Part shown: positions 19,833 through 29,496 of the stretch, piece by piece | Layout: every line of letters begins with the position of its first letter | Numbering within the stretch: the stretch's first letter is position 1 | Origin: JABDLO01 sp035327565 | Lineage (GTDB): Bacteria; Bacteroidota; Bacteroidia; Chitinophagales; Saprospiraceae | Direction: 5' to 3' | Assembly: GCA_035327565.1 (NCBI GenBank) | Contig: DAOLDB010000003.1 | Location: forward strand, 84,482-148,481 | Length of the DNA stretch: 64,000 nt | Program-made: the position numbers and the translations under genes | Notes under the pieces: generated by a model | Told to the model about the DNA's origin: nothing | Database searches by the model: none | Seen by the model: the letters and a program-made list of their open reading frames with translations, nothing else

Positions 19833-19995
19833 GAAATGATTGACTTTTTACAGGGTGATAACAGCAGTACAAGGAGCTGCATTCAAAACCAATAATTTTC
19901 CTTCAAAAATACTGTATTCAAGACAATCAAGAGAGAATTTTAATTTGATAAAATATATGTCAGGTAGGTTGATCGAATGAAAGGGGAAATCGAAC

Positions 19996-20493
19996 TTATA
20001 CCCATCTTCTAGCTTTCTTACTATACTCCACATACGCATGTCCAAAATCCTTCAATAACCGGGGTTCTTCTTTATATAGAATAAACAAGTGGAATAAAAT
20101 AAATACTCCAAGTGAATATATCAGCAGAGATATTGACCAAATAAAAACAGTCTCACCGATTAATATCATCATAACACCAACATACATAGGATTTCTTGAA
20201 TACTTGTAAAATCCAGAGACAACCAATCGAGTGGTTGGATCAGCAGGTGATATAGTTCCTTTTCCTTCACTGGTAAATCGGTATACACAATGAAACAACA
20301 CACCCAATCCGGCAAGAAATATGAGGAGTCCCAGGACATGATGTGGTAAAACATCTCCATCCCATGAACTTTGAAACCTTTTTTTGGCCATAAGAAAGGG
20401 AATAAGTCCTGCTACAATTCCCGGTTGTAACATTACAAAAAAAGTACTTCGCAAAATCAGGGGAATTCTTTCAAGACTCATTTGATTTTTCAT
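19996..20493 (-). CDS. isoprenylcysteine carboxyl methyltransferase-like membrane protein
   Basis: 165 residues with four membrane helices. The motifs TRLVVSGFYKYSRNPMYVG and EEPRLLKDFGHAYVEYSKKARRW match the phospholipid/isoprenylcysteine methyltransferase superfamily (SAM-binding RHPxYxG-like and EEP..FG..Y..Y). It probably methylates a lipid or small hydrophobic acceptor. The gene is isolated. The shorter frame at 19848-20045 that overlaps its end is not considered real. Confidence 0.85.
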   Translation of the reverse strand: MKNQMSLERIPLILRSTFFVMLQPGIVAGLIPFLMAKKRFQSSWDGDVLPHHVLGLLIFLAGLGVLFHCVYRFTSEGKGTISPADPTTRLVVSGFYKYSRNPMYVGVMMILIGETVFIWSISLLIYSLGVFILFHLFILYKEEPRLLKDFGHAYVEYSKKARRWV

Positions 20494-20660
20494 GTCAACA
20501 GACCTGGTATCTTTTATAATAATAAATGCCTAAGAAAATGGCTAATCGTTGCCACAACAATTACTAAATTAAATAAGTTAACTTCTTCTGCTTAAAATTG
20601 CTATCAATGAATTTAATTAGAAAGATAAATTTTTATAATCAAACTTTTTCAATTATCTTT

Positions 20661-20674
20661 TGCAATCGATTTCA
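20661..20674. promoter_or_regulatory. candidate LacI-family operator, acetylesterase operon
   Basis: TGCAATCGATTTCA matches the palindrome TGCAATCGATTGCA found before uxaC at 12 of 14 positions. It lies 87 bp upstream of the acetylesterase-eda-exuT operon. TATCTTTTG, one base longer than the -7 consensus, runs into its left edge. Likely bound by the LacI regulator encoded at 37410-38459 (inference). Confidence 0.6.
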
Positions 20675-20761
20675 ATGCTCTAAAAAATGCATCATTATGC
20701 AAATATTCACTAAAGCAAAAATTCTACAGATGATTATGCAATTACCTGTAAAACTTATACT

Positions 20762-22741
20762 ATGACAAAAAAGGAAATTCACTTTATGCAATTTTGTAAG
20801 GAGTGCATTAAGAGACAAAGAGTTCACCAAAGGATTCTTCCTATGCTTTTTCTGTTATTGTTTTTATGCCCGCTATATACTCAGATTACTCTGCCAAGAT
20901 TAATCAGTGATGGGGTGGTATTCCAGAGAGATCAACCCAATCGAATTTGGGGATGGGCGTCTCCCGGAGAGACGGTTGTTTTGAGATTTTTGGAACATGA
21001 ATGGAGCACGGAGGCAAATGCATCAGGAAAATGGAGTATAACTCTTCCTCCCCAATCAGCTGGTGGGCCACATAACATTGTCATTATTGGCCTAAATACA
21101 GTTGAATTAAAAAATATTCTTTTCGGTGACGTTTGGATTTGTTCTGGACAATCGAATATGGAATTGACCATGGAAAGGGTGAAGGAAAAATACAGATTAA
21201 TTATAGAAGAATCTGAAAATATGTTTATACGGCAATTTGAAGTGCCTGACAAATATGATTTTAAGAATGAGCATGAAGATCTGGATGGGGGCAAATGGAC
21301 AGAATGCACTCCTGAGGCCATTTTGGAATTTTCAGCCGTAGCTTACTTTTTCGCAAGGGAAATGTACAACAGGAATACAATTCCGGTGGGTATAATCAAT
21401 GTGGCTTTGGGGGGCTCTCCTGTAGAAGCATGGATGAGTGAAGATGCATTGGAAGCTTTTCCCAATCATTTTACAGAAATGCAGAAATTGAAGGACGACA
21501 TACTTATTGAACGAATAGAAAACGAAGACAGAAACAATCAAAGGGAATGGTATTCGGTTTTGAACCAAAACGACCCCGGGTTGAATCAATGGCATAAATT
21601 GAAGTACGATGATTCAGATTGGAATACCACTCAAATTCCAGGTTTTTGGCAGGATGAAAACATTAATTTTAGAAATGGTTCTATGTGGTTCAGGAAAAAT
21701 TTTGAAATCCCATCTTCGATGGTGGGGCAGCAGGGAAGTTTATGGTTAGGACGAATAGTCGATGCAGATTACGCTTACATCAACGGACATCCGGTAGGAT
21801 CAACCAGTTATCAGTATCCCCCCAGGAGGTATTCTTTTTCTGAAGATGTCCTGAGAGAAGGATTAAATACGATTGCTGTACGGGTGATCAATAGTTCAGG
21901 ACTGGGTGGATTTGTTTTAGATAAACCTTATTTTTTATCCGTAGGTAAAGACACTCTTGACTTAAAAGGGGTGTGGAAGTATAAGGAGGGTGCTGCCATG
22001 AAACCAATACAAGGCCAAACTTTTATCCGATGGAAACCCGGTGGATTATATAACAGGATGATAGCTCCTTTGATTTCTTTATCTGTAAAAGGAGTATTGT
22101 GGTATCAGGGCGAATCCAATACCAGAAATCCTTTAGAATACCGAAAGCTTTTTCCTGCTTTAATTAACAATTGGAGAGAAAAATGGGGATTAGGAGATTT
22201 TCCTTTTCTGTATGTTCAGTTACCCAATTTTATGGAGTCAAAGCCTCATCCTGAAGAGAGCAATTGGGCCGCTCTCAGGCAGGTACAATTGGAAACTCTG
22301 ACCATTCCGAATACCGGAATGGCTGTGGGCATTGACCTGGGTGAATGGAATGATATTCACCCTCTCAATAAAAAAGATGTTGGAGAAAGATTGGCACTGG
22401 TAGCCAGAGCTGTAGCTTATGCTGAGAGGGATATTGTTTATTCCGGCCCTCTTTATAAGAATGATACCATTGACGGAAACAGAATTATCATATCTTTTAC
22501 TCATACAGGTAATGGATTGATGGCTAAAGGGGATCACAGACTTCATCAATTTGCTATTGCAGGTGAGGACAAAAAGTTTGTCTGGGCTCAAGCGATCATA
22601 AATGGCGACAATGTTGAGGTATGGAGCGATGAAATCAAAGATCCTAAATATGTTCGTTATGCATGGGCAAATAATCCAGAAGGAGCTAACTTGTATAATG
22701 TTGATGGATTACCGGCTTCTCCTTTTACTACTGAAAATTAA
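20762..22741 (+). CDS. SASA/SGNH-type acetylesterase (probable acetylxylan esterase)
   Basis: Signal peptide near MLFLLLFLCPLYTQ, then an SGNH hydrolase core with block I WICSGQSNMEL (Ser131) and a later GVLWYQGESNTRNPLEYRK (the sialate O-acetylesterase signature). Between them, about residues 265-410 form a jelly-roll like the GH2 sugar-binding domain (WFRKNFEIP...GLNTIAVRVINS), inserted into the catalytic domain. A similar insertion is described for CE20 xylan acetylesterases, so deacetylation of xylan fragments is likelier than sialate work. It heads the operon with eda and exuT; the gap to eda is 5 bp. Probably periplasmic. Confidence 0.85.
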   Translation: MTKKEIHFMQFCKECIKRQRVHQRILPMLFLLLFLCPLYTQITLPRLISDGVVFQRDQPNRIWGWASPGETVVLRFLEHEWSTEANASGKWSITLPPQSAGGPHNIVIIGLNTVELKNILFGDVWICSGQSNMELTMERVKEKYRLIIEESENMFIRQFEVPDKYDFKNEHEDLDGGKWTECTPEAILEFSAVAYFFAREMYNRNTIPVGIINVALGGSPVEAWMSEDALEAFPNHFTEMQKLKDDILIERIENEDRNNQREWYSVLNQNDPGLNQWHKLKYDDSDWNTTQIPGFWQDENINFRNGSMWFRKNFEIPSSMVGQQGSLWLGRIVDADYAYINGHPVGSTSYQYPPRRYSFSEDVLREGLNTIAVRVINSSGLGGFVLDKPYFLSVGKDTLDLKGVWKYKEGAAMKPIQGQTFIRWKPGGLYNRMIAPLISLSVKGVLWYQGESNTRNPLEYRKLFPALINNWREKWGLGDFPFLYVQLPNFMESKPHPEESNWAALRQVQLETLTIPNTGMAVGIDLGEWNDIHPLNKKDVGERLALVARAVAYAERDIVYSGPLYKNDTIDGNRIIISFTHTGNGLMAKGDHRLHQFAIAGEDKKFVWAQAIINGDNVEVWSDEIKDPKYVRYAWANNPEGANLYNVDGLPASPFTTEN

Positions 22742-22746
22742 ATACA

Positions 22747-23397
22747 ATGGCCAAAGACCTGATTATACAAAAACTGCTGAAACCCGGAATTTTACCTTTG
22801 TTTTATGACAAGGATTTTAAAAAATGCTATCAAACTATCAGAGCATGTGTATTGGCGGGAGTCCATGTATTTGAGTTTACCAACCGGGGAACGAATGCAC
22901 TCGATATATTTAAAGTACTGGTCAAGGAATTGAAAAGTGAAACCCCCCAACTATCACTGGGTATAGGGACTATTTATACAAGGGATGAAGCGGAGAAATT
23001 TTTAAGTGCAGGTGCAGATTTCGTGGTCCAACCGGTATGTAGTCAGGATGTAGGCGCGCTTTGTAAGGAAAGAGGAATTGTCTGGATTCCTGGGGCATTT
23101 ACATTGCAAGAAATTTATGATGCCCATTCATTGGGTGCTGATATGGTGAAATTGTTTCCTGCTGCTCATTTTGGACCGGCATTTATAAAAGCCATCAGAG
23201 GGCCTTTACCTAACATTAAAATTTTGGTTACCGGTGGAGTTGAAGCGAATGCAGATCATATCAATAAATGGTTTATAGCTGGTGCAGATGCTTGTGGTTT
23301 GGGATCACAATTGTTTAATTCCATCGTACATTTTGAAGATTTGACTTCACTACTCATAGAATTGATTTCCAAAATAAATAATATGCGCAATGGGTAA
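22747..23397 (+). CDS. eda: 2-keto-3-deoxy-6-phosphogluconate (KDPG) aldolase
   Basis: Splits KDPG into pyruvate and glyceraldehyde-3-phosphate, the last step of the glucuronate branch encoded in this locus. 216 residues, the normal length. The Schiff-base lysine is in MVKLFPAAHFGP (Lys135); Glu43 and Arg47 in VFEFTNRG match the family active site, and GGVEANADHINKWFIAGADACGLGS is the phosphate-binding end. Cytoplasmic. It starts 5 bp after the acetylesterase and overlaps exuT by 8 bp. Confidence 0.93.
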   Translation: MAKDLIIQKLLKPGILPLFYDKDFKKCYQTIRACVLAGVHVFEFTNRGTNALDIFKVLVKELKSETPQLSLGIGTIYTRDEAEKFLSAGADFVVQPVCSQDVGALCKERGIVWIPGAFTLQEIYDAHSLGADMVKLFPAAHFGPAFIKAIRGPLPNIKILVTGGVEANADHINKWFIAGADACGLGSQLFNSIVHFEDLTSLLIELISKINNMRNG

Positions 23398-24745
23398 TTA
23401 TCGTTGGACGATTTGTGCTCTATTGTTTTTTGCAACAACCATCAATTATCTTGACAGGCAGGTTTTAAGTTTATTGAAGCCCACTTTGGAAGAAGAATTT
23501 GGTTGGACCAATTCGCAGTATGCCAACATTGCAGCTTCATTCCAGATGGTGTATGCAATAGCCATGCTTTTTGCAGGAAGAATTATTGATATGTTAGGAA
23601 CAAAAAAGGGATATGCATGGGCTATCATCATTTGGTCAGTCGGCGCTATTATCCATGCATGGGCGATTCCTATAGGAGAAACCCTATTATTTGTTCTGGG
23701 CTGGATAGGTATTTTTACGATTCCTGTTTCTGTTTTAGGATTTATATTTTCAAGGGTTGTACTTGCCATTGGCGAAGCCGGTAATTTTCCTGCTGCCATC
23801 AAAGCCATAGCAGAGTATTTTCCCAGGAAAGAAAGATCTTTTGCCACTGGCATTTTCAATTCCGGGGCAAATGTCGGAGCGATTTTAGCCCCACTTTCAG
23901 TACCTTGGATTGATGCAAACTGGGGATGGCAATCTGCCTTTATTATTGTCGGTTCAGTGGGTTTTATATGGTTGTTATTTTGGATGTATTTTTATGAAAA
24001 ACCGCTTGATCAGAAAAGATTATCAACAGAGGAATTGGAATATATTATGAGTGGCGATGAGGATCTTTTACACATTATTGATCCACCCGATCGTTCAGAA
24101 AAAATATCCTGGATAAAGCTTTTACGTTTTCGCCAAACCTGGTCATTTGTAACCGGTAAGTTTATTACAGACGGTGTATGGTGGTTTTTTCTATTCTGGC
24201 TGCCAGCTTATCTCTATGATCAGTACAATCTTGAGAAAACGGAACTGGTAATGCCACTGGCCATTTTATATTCGCTTACTATGTTTGGCAGTATAGGGGG
24301 AGGCTGGTTTCCAGTATATTTCATCCATAAAGGATATGGAGTTTATCAGGCCAGAATGAAGGCAATGATAGCCATTGCTGTGATCCCATTGATAGTTTTG
24401 GTTGCCCAACCTTTGGGGCATATCAGCTATTGGCTACCTGTCATCATCATTGGCATAGGCGCATCCGCACATCAGGCATGGAGCGCCAATTTATTTACAA
24501 CAGTTTCTGACTTGTTTCCAAAAAAGACTATAGCTTCTGTTGTAGGTATAGGTGGTATGGCCGGGGGTATAGGCGGCGTATTAACGACAAAAGCAGGTGG
24601 AGCATTGTTTGATCATTATAAAGGGCTCGGAACCATCGAAACCGGTTATACCATCATGTTTACATTTTGCGCAGTGGCATATGTTTTGGCATGGGCACTC
24701 ATGAAGGCTTTGGTTCCAAAGTATAGACCAATCAATGAAATTTGA
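23390..24745 (+). CDS. exuT: MFS hexuronate transporter, ExuT-like
   Basis: A 12-helix major facilitator protein of 451 residues. The N-terminal RWTICALLFFATTINYLDRQVLSLLKPTLEEEFGWTNSQYANI is characteristic of the ACS/ExuT group, as are the helix-4 FSRVVLAIGEAGNFPAAIKAIAEYFPRKERSFATGIFNSGANVGA region and the later YGVYQARMKAMIAIAVIPLIV. It should bring D-glucuronate (or its 4-O-methyl form) released by the GH67 enzyme across the inner membrane. It is the last gene of the acetylesterase-eda-exuT operon and converges on the SSS symporter gene 33 bp away. Confidence 0.9.
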   Translation: MGNYRWTICALLFFATTINYLDRQVLSLLKPTLEEEFGWTNSQYANIAASFQMVYAIAMLFAGRIIDMLGTKKGYAWAIIIWSVGAIIHAWAIPIGETLLFVLGWIGIFTIPVSVLGFIFSRVVLAIGEAGNFPAAIKAIAEYFPRKERSFATGIFNSGANVGAILAPLSVPWIDANWGWQSAFIIVGSVGFIWLLFWMYFYEKPLDQKRLSTEELEYIMSGDEDLLHIIDPPDRSEKISWIKLLRFRQTWSFVTGKFITDGVWWFFLFWLPAYLYDQYNLEKTELVMPLAILYSLTMFGSIGGGWFPVYFIHKGYGVYQARMKAMIAIAVIPLIVLVAQPLGHISYWLPVIIIGIGASAHQAWSANLFTTVSDLFPKKTIASVVGIGGMAGGIGGVLTTKAGGALFDHYKGLGTIETGYTIMFTFCAVAYVLAWALMKALVPKYRPINEI

Positions 24746-24778
24746 AAATTGAGTGATGGTTGATAAAATTACAAGCGC

Positions 24779-26395
24779 TTAGCCGGTAAAATATATCATT
24801 ATGCTTATGATAATGGTCAAAAGAATGAAACTGATGGCAACATCTGTTTTAGAATAACTCTTTCTATTTTCTAACTTTTGTTCCTTGGTTAATGTGCCAA
24901 ATGAAAGTCCGGAAAATTGGGATTCGGGTTGTGGAGAGGTAAGCAAGCTCACCGCCACACACACTACGACACAAGCAAGAAACATAAAGATAGCCATATG
25001 AGAAAACGGGGTTGTTGCAAAAGAATATAAGAATGGAGAACTATCTATACTTACAGTTAATTCTGCGATGATCCGTAAGGTAGCCATGATCAAACCAAAT
25101 CCCAATGTTGCAATAGCTGCCATTCCATTGATCCTTTTCCATAAAATTCCCAGTAAGAAAACTGTAGTGATAGGTGGAGCAATATATGACTGCACACTTT
25201 GTAGATATTGATAAAGCACACCCCCACCAATTTTTTGCATGATTGGGATCCAAAGCATACCCAAAACCACAATAAACCCGGTTGCAAGCTGACCGGTTCT
25301 CACCAGATTACGTTCTGATGTTGCGGGTCTAAGTTTTTTAAAAATATCAACGGTAAATAAAGTGGAAGCCGAGTTAAAAACGGAAGCCAACGAACTCATA
25401 AGTGCAGCCATAAGCCCTCCTGCTACAAGGCCTTTGAGTCCTGCCGGTAGTAAATGCTGAACCAATGCTGGAAAGACCTGATCGCTTTTTTCGTACATCA
25501 GTACTCCTTGTTGTTTCAGTGCATAAGCTAATATTCCTGGAATCAAAAAAATAAATACTGGAAGCAATTTTAGAAAGGCGGCAAAAATAGCACCACGCCG
25601 TCCAATTTGTATGTTGTGTGCAGATAACGTGCGTTGAACGATGTATTGATCGGTACACCAATACCAAATTCCCACTATCATCCCTCCAAAAAACATTCCG
25701 GTCCAGGGTAAATCAGGGTCAGAAATAGGCCTCCACATGTTGAAATGATCTGAACCTACAGCCGCTCTTAATTCTGCCATACCCCCAACAGCATTATATG
25801 CCATGATAGCAATAATTAAAGATCCCAATACAAGGAAAAACATTTGAAATGCTTCAGTATAAACAACAGCTCTCATGCCTCCCAGGATTGTATAGATACC
25901 TGTCAACACTACTGTGCCTATAGCTCCGTAAATAAAAGGAATGCCTAAAAGCTGAGAAACCACTATACCGCCTGCATAAATGGTAACAGAAACTTTTGTG
26001 AGTACATACGCGACTATAGAAAATATAGATAAAAACCAACGTGATCTTGCATCAAATCTTTTCTCAAGGAATTCAGGCATAGTAAAAACATTGGCTCTCA
26101 TGTAGAAAGGCAGAAACAACCATCCAAGTAACAAAACTATCCAGGCATGCAGCTCATAATGTGCCATGGGCATTCCGGATTCCGCTCCTGTTCCCGCCAG
26201 TCCTACAATGTGTTCAGAACCTATATTCGATGCAAAAATAGAAGCCCCGATGACAAACCAACCCACACTTTTGCCAGCGAGGAAGTAGTCTTTAGTGGTA
26301 TCGTTTTTTTGTCGTACAACCCACCAGGCAATACCCAGTAGAATCGTAAAATATAAACCTAATACGATCCAATCAACGGTGGCGAATGTGTTCAT
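24779..26395 (-). CDS. sodium:solute symporter (SSS family), probable xylose transporter
   Basis: 538 residues with about 14 membrane helices. The SSS pattern is clear: DYFLAGKSVGWFVIGASIFASNIGSEHIVGLAGTGAESG at helices 1-2 and the Na+-site helix ALMSSLASVFNSASTLFTVDIFKKLRP. It is related to SGLT-like sugar symporters. Position 86 bp downstream of xylA in a xylB-xylA-symporter operon argues for xylose or short xylooligosaccharides as substrate (inference). Confidence 0.88.
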   Translation of the reverse strand: MNTFATVDWIVLGLYFTILLGIAWWVVRQKNDTTKDYFLAGKSVGWFVIGASIFASNIGSEHIVGLAGTGAESGMPMAHYELHAWIVLLLGWLFLPFYMRANVFTMPEFLEKRFDARSRWFLSIFSIVAYVLTKVSVTIYAGGIVVSQLLGIPFIYGAIGTVVLTGIYTILGGMRAVVYTEAFQMFFLVLGSLIIAIMAYNAVGGMAELRAAVGSDHFNMWRPISDPDLPWTGMFFGGMIVGIWYWCTDQYIVQRTLSAHNIQIGRRGAIFAAFLKLLPVFIFLIPGILAYALKQQGVLMYEKSDQVFPALVQHLLPAGLKGLVAGGLMAALMSSLASVFNSASTLFTVDIFKKLRPATSERNLVRTGQLATGFIVVLGMLWIPIMQKIGGGVLYQYLQSVQSYIAPPITTVFLLGILWKRINGMAAIATLGFGLIMATLRIIAELTVSIDSSPFLYSFATTPFSHMAIFMFLACVVVCVAVSLLTSPQPESQFSGLSFGTLTKEQKLENRKSYSKTDVAISFILLTIIISIMIYFTG

Positions 26396-26480
26396 TAGAT
26401 AGATTTTGTTTTAATGGATTTAATGAAGTAAATCTTGAAACTTAAAATACGGATTATCAAAATATATCAAACATATGTAT

Positions 26481-27794
26481 TTATATGTACAGATTAATGA
26501 TCCTTTCATAGAGTTCTTGCTGACCGCTGATGAGGGGAAGTTCTCCCACATTCATTGCATGAGCAACCAGGTCGTCTAAAGTTAATCTGCCATTTTCAAA
26601 AGCCAATCCCGGACCATTATCAAAAGAGGCATATCTGTTTTTTAACATTTTGGGATATTCACTTTTCTCCAGAATATCCGCAGTGATAAGGAGTGCTCTT
26701 GCAAATACATCAATTCCTCCTATATGCGCAATAAACATATCCTTTAAATCAGTGGAATTCCTTCTGACTTTGGCATCAAAGTTTATTCCTCCTTTTCCCA
26801 ATCCACCTGCTTTTACAATAATCATCATAGCTTGTACTAATTCAAATAAATCCACAGGAAACTGGTCTGTATCCCAGCCATTTTGATAATCACCCCGATT
26901 AGCATCAATGCTACCCAAAACGCCCGCATTGGCTGCAACCTGGAGTTCGTGTTCAAAAGTATGCAAGGAAAGAGTAGCGTGGTTCACTTCTATATTTAAC
27001 TTAAAGTCATCCATCAATCCGTATTCCTGCAGAAAGGCTATACAAGTTGCCGCATCAAAATCATATTGATGTTTGGTAGGTTCCATGGGTTTGGGTTCAA
27101 TTAAAAAAGTGCCTTTAAAACCCTGAGCACGGCCATAATCTCTTGCCATTGCCAGAAACATTGCCAGGTGATCTTTTTCTCTTTTCATGTCCGTATTCAA
27201 AAGGGACATATAGCCTTCTCTTCCTCCCCAGAAAACAAAATTTTCACCACCCAACCGGATGGTAGCATCCAATGCATTTTTTACCTGTGTTGCAGCATGG
27301 GCGACCACATTAAATTCAGGATTGGTAGCAGCACCATTCATGTAACGGGGATGGGAGAACAGATTGGAAGTGCCCCATAGTAATTTTATTCCTGTATCAC
27401 TCTGTTTTTGGGAGAGATAATCTGTGATAAATTCCATTCGTTTGCGGGTTTCAGGTACACTGTCTCCTTCATCGATGGCATCTACATCGTGAAAACAATA
27501 AAATGGAACACAGAGCTTACCTATGAATTCAAAAGCAGCGTCCGCTTTGTCCCTGGCTCTCTGGTAGGGATCAGACGCTTCATTCCATGGTAAATGGCGA
27601 GTTCCAGGACCAAAGGGATCAGCGCCGGTACCACAGAAGCTATGCCAATAGGCAACAGCAAACCGAAAATGGTCCTTCATGGATTTTCCCATAACGATTC
27701 TGTTTTCATCATAATGAGTATAAGACATGGGATCTTTAGAGTCAGAGCCTTTATATTCAATTTTTGAAATGCCCTTAAAATATTCTTTTGCCAT
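26481..27794 (-). CDS. xylA: xylose isomerase
   Basis: Interconverts D-xylose and D-xylulose with two divalent metals. 437 residues, the normal class II length. The catalytic His102-Asp105 pair is in FHDVDAIDEGD; metal ligands are in FLIEPKPMEPTKHQYDFDAAT and GSIDANRGDYQNGWDTDQFP. The N-terminal GADPFGPGTRHLPWN is also diagnostic. Cytoplasmic. It lies 22 bp downstream of xylB. Confidence 0.97.
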   Translation of the reverse strand: MAKEYFKGISKIEYKGSDSKDPMSYTHYDENRIVMGKSMKDHFRFAVAYWHSFCGTGADPFGPGTRHLPWNEASDPYQRARDKADAAFEFIGKLCVPFYCFHDVDAIDEGDSVPETRKRMEFITDYLSQKQSDTGIKLLWGTSNLFSHPRYMNGAATNPEFNVVAHAATQVKNALDATIRLGGENFVFWGGREGYMSLLNTDMKREKDHLAMFLAMARDYGRAQGFKGTFLIEPKPMEPTKHQYDFDAATCIAFLQEYGLMDDFKLNIEVNHATLSLHTFEHELQVAANAGVLGSIDANRGDYQNGWDTDQFPVDLFELVQAMMIIVKAGGLGKGGINFDAKVRRNSTDLKDMFIAHIGGIDVFARALLITADILEKSEYPKMLKNRYASFDNGPGLAFENGRLTLDDLVAHAMNVGELPLISGQQELYERIINLYI

Positions 27795-27816
27795 AATCTT
27801 TAAGTTATATTTAAAA

Positions 27817-29304
27817 TTAGTTCGTTTCTGTCAGTTTATTAATTAATCCTTTTCTCCATTGATTATATAATTCTTCATATCTTTCTGTCAGTGCCAGATC
27901 AGGTTCAATAGTTTTTATTTTGTGAAGATCTTGGAACGCATTCGGGAAGTCAGTAATTTTATTTCCAATCAATGCGCCCCGGGCTGCTCCGATCGATCCA
28001 TCTGTATTATATAGTTCAATTTTCACTTTGAGTAAGGAAGAAAGAACCTGGCTAAATACATCACTTAAAAATAAATTGGCATGACCAGCTCGAATAACTC
28101 CAATATGAATATCATTCTCGATAAAAGATTCCATCCCAAATTTGAAGGAATAAGCTATCCCTTCCTGGACAGCCCGGTATAAATGAGAATTTGTATGGTT
28201 ATTGAATTCTATTCCGCTAAACCAGGCATTGGTATTTTTATTTTGCAACATTCTTTCTGTACCATTCCCAAAAGGGTAAAAATATAAATTGGAAGCTCCC
28301 GGAAGTATAGTAGAAGCGGAATGATTCATTGAAAAATAATTGTTGGCATTAGTGATCTTCTTTATCCACGAATTTGCTATACCCACTCCATTGATACAAA
28401 GTAATATTCCTAATGAAGGAGAATCTTTTGTATAATTTACATGAGCAAAGCTGTTAACCCGCTGACTATAATCAATAAATAAAGATTGGGCTACTCCATA
28501 AACAACTCCTGAAGTGCCGGCTGTGGCTGCTACCTCTCCTTGTTTGAGTACATTCAGGGATAAAGCATTATTGGGTTGATCACCTGCTTTATAAGTAATG
28601 ATTGCATTGGGGGATACTTTTAGTTCTTTAGCCCACTTTGGACTGATCTTACCATGATCATCAAAGTTCTTATGTATCACCGGAATCACTGTTGGGTCTA
28701 TGCCGAAGTAATCCAATAAAGGATAGCTTAGATTTTTCAATGTAAAATCGTACATCACTCCTTCAGATAGTCCACCGATGGTTGTAGTCAGTGTACCTGA
28801 CAACTTATATGCTAAATAATCTCCGGGCAGACAAATTTTATGAATTTTATTGTAAATATCAGGTTCATTATCCTTTACCCATTTGAGTTTAGAAAGAGTA
28901 AAATTTCCAGGGCTGTTTAACAGGTGGTTGAAACAATAATCAACTCCAAGATGGGCGAGAGCGTCGTTTCCTATTTGAACGGCTCTGCTGTCACACCAAA
29001 TGATGGAAGGGCGTAATACACTGCCATTTTTATCCATACATACCAATCCATGCATCTGATAGGCAATACCAATGCATTCAATTCTTAAAGTATCTATATC
29101 CTGTTTGCTAATAGCAGTTGAGTAAGCATGGAGAAATGCAATCCACCACCACTCCGGATCCTGTTCAGCCCATCCAGGTTGTAGTGCGATCATTTCCATT
29201 TCAGTTTCCGGATATTGGGCATGGGCCAATACTTTACCGTTGACAATATCAAAAATAGAAACTTTAACAGAAGAACTCCCAACATCGATGCCTAAACTTA
29301 ACAT
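27817..29304 (-). CDS. xylB: xylulokinase (FGGY family)
   Basis: Phosphorylates D-xylulose to xylulose-5-phosphate for the pentose phosphate pathway. The start is placed at MLSLGIDVGSSSVKVSIFD, the canonical phosphate-1 loop; an in-frame Met 13 codons earlier (29343) would add a hydrophobic tail unlike the family. Other motifs are QHMH-like YQMHGLVCMD, KAGDQPNNAL and GAARGALIGN (the adenosine site). It heads the xylB-xylA-symporter operon. No copy of the locus operator palindrome was seen upstream, so this operon may be controlled differently. Confidence 0.92.
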   Translation of the reverse strand: MLSLGIDVGSSSVKVSIFDIVNGKVLAHAQYPETEMEMIALQPGWAEQDPEWWWIAFLHAYSTAISKQDIDTLRIECIGIAYQMHGLVCMDKNGSVLRPSIIWCDSRAVQIGNDALAHLGVDYCFNHLLNSPGNFTLSKLKWVKDNEPDIYNKIHKICLPGDYLAYKLSGTLTTTIGGLSEGVMYDFTLKNLSYPLLDYFGIDPTVIPVIHKNFDDHGKISPKWAKELKVSPNAIITYKAGDQPNNALSLNVLKQGEVAATAGTSGVVYGVAQSLFIDYSQRVNSFAHVNYTKDSPSLGILLCINGVGIANSWIKKITNANNYFSMNHSASTILPGASNLYFYPFGNGTERMLQNKNTNAWFSGIEFNNHTNSHLYRAVQEGIAYSFKFGMESFIENDIHIGVIRAGHANLFLSDVFSQVLSSLLKVKIELYNTDGSIGAARGALIGNKITDFPNAFQDLHKIKTIEPDLALTERYEELYNQWRKGLINKLTETN

Positions 29305-29401
29305 AGGATGGCCATTTATAATAATAATACAAGAATTGTACAATTAAAAATTATTCTAATATCTATTATCCTTTGTAATATTTCAATAGTAATGCGTATT
29401 T

Positions 29402-29434
29402 ATTAAAAAACAACCGGGCAAATATTTTGCCCGG
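29402..29434 (-). terminator. rho-independent terminator of the susCD operon
   Basis: A perfect 9-bp stem, CCGGGCAAA / TTTGCCCGG, with a 3-nt loop, followed on the minus strand by TTG and a T-rich run. It lies 63 bp past the stop of the IPT lipoprotein gene and separates the sus-type operon from xylB. Confidence 0.85.
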
Positions 29435-29496
29435 CTGAATTTCCACATGATCAACTATTTAATTAGAGACTTTGCAAATAAGTCAGAGTTTAATTT

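Noticed and set aside
19848..20045. 65-codon minus-strand frame before the DUF2339 gene
   Set aside because: It overlaps the 3' end of the methyltransferase-like gene and has no recognisable motif.
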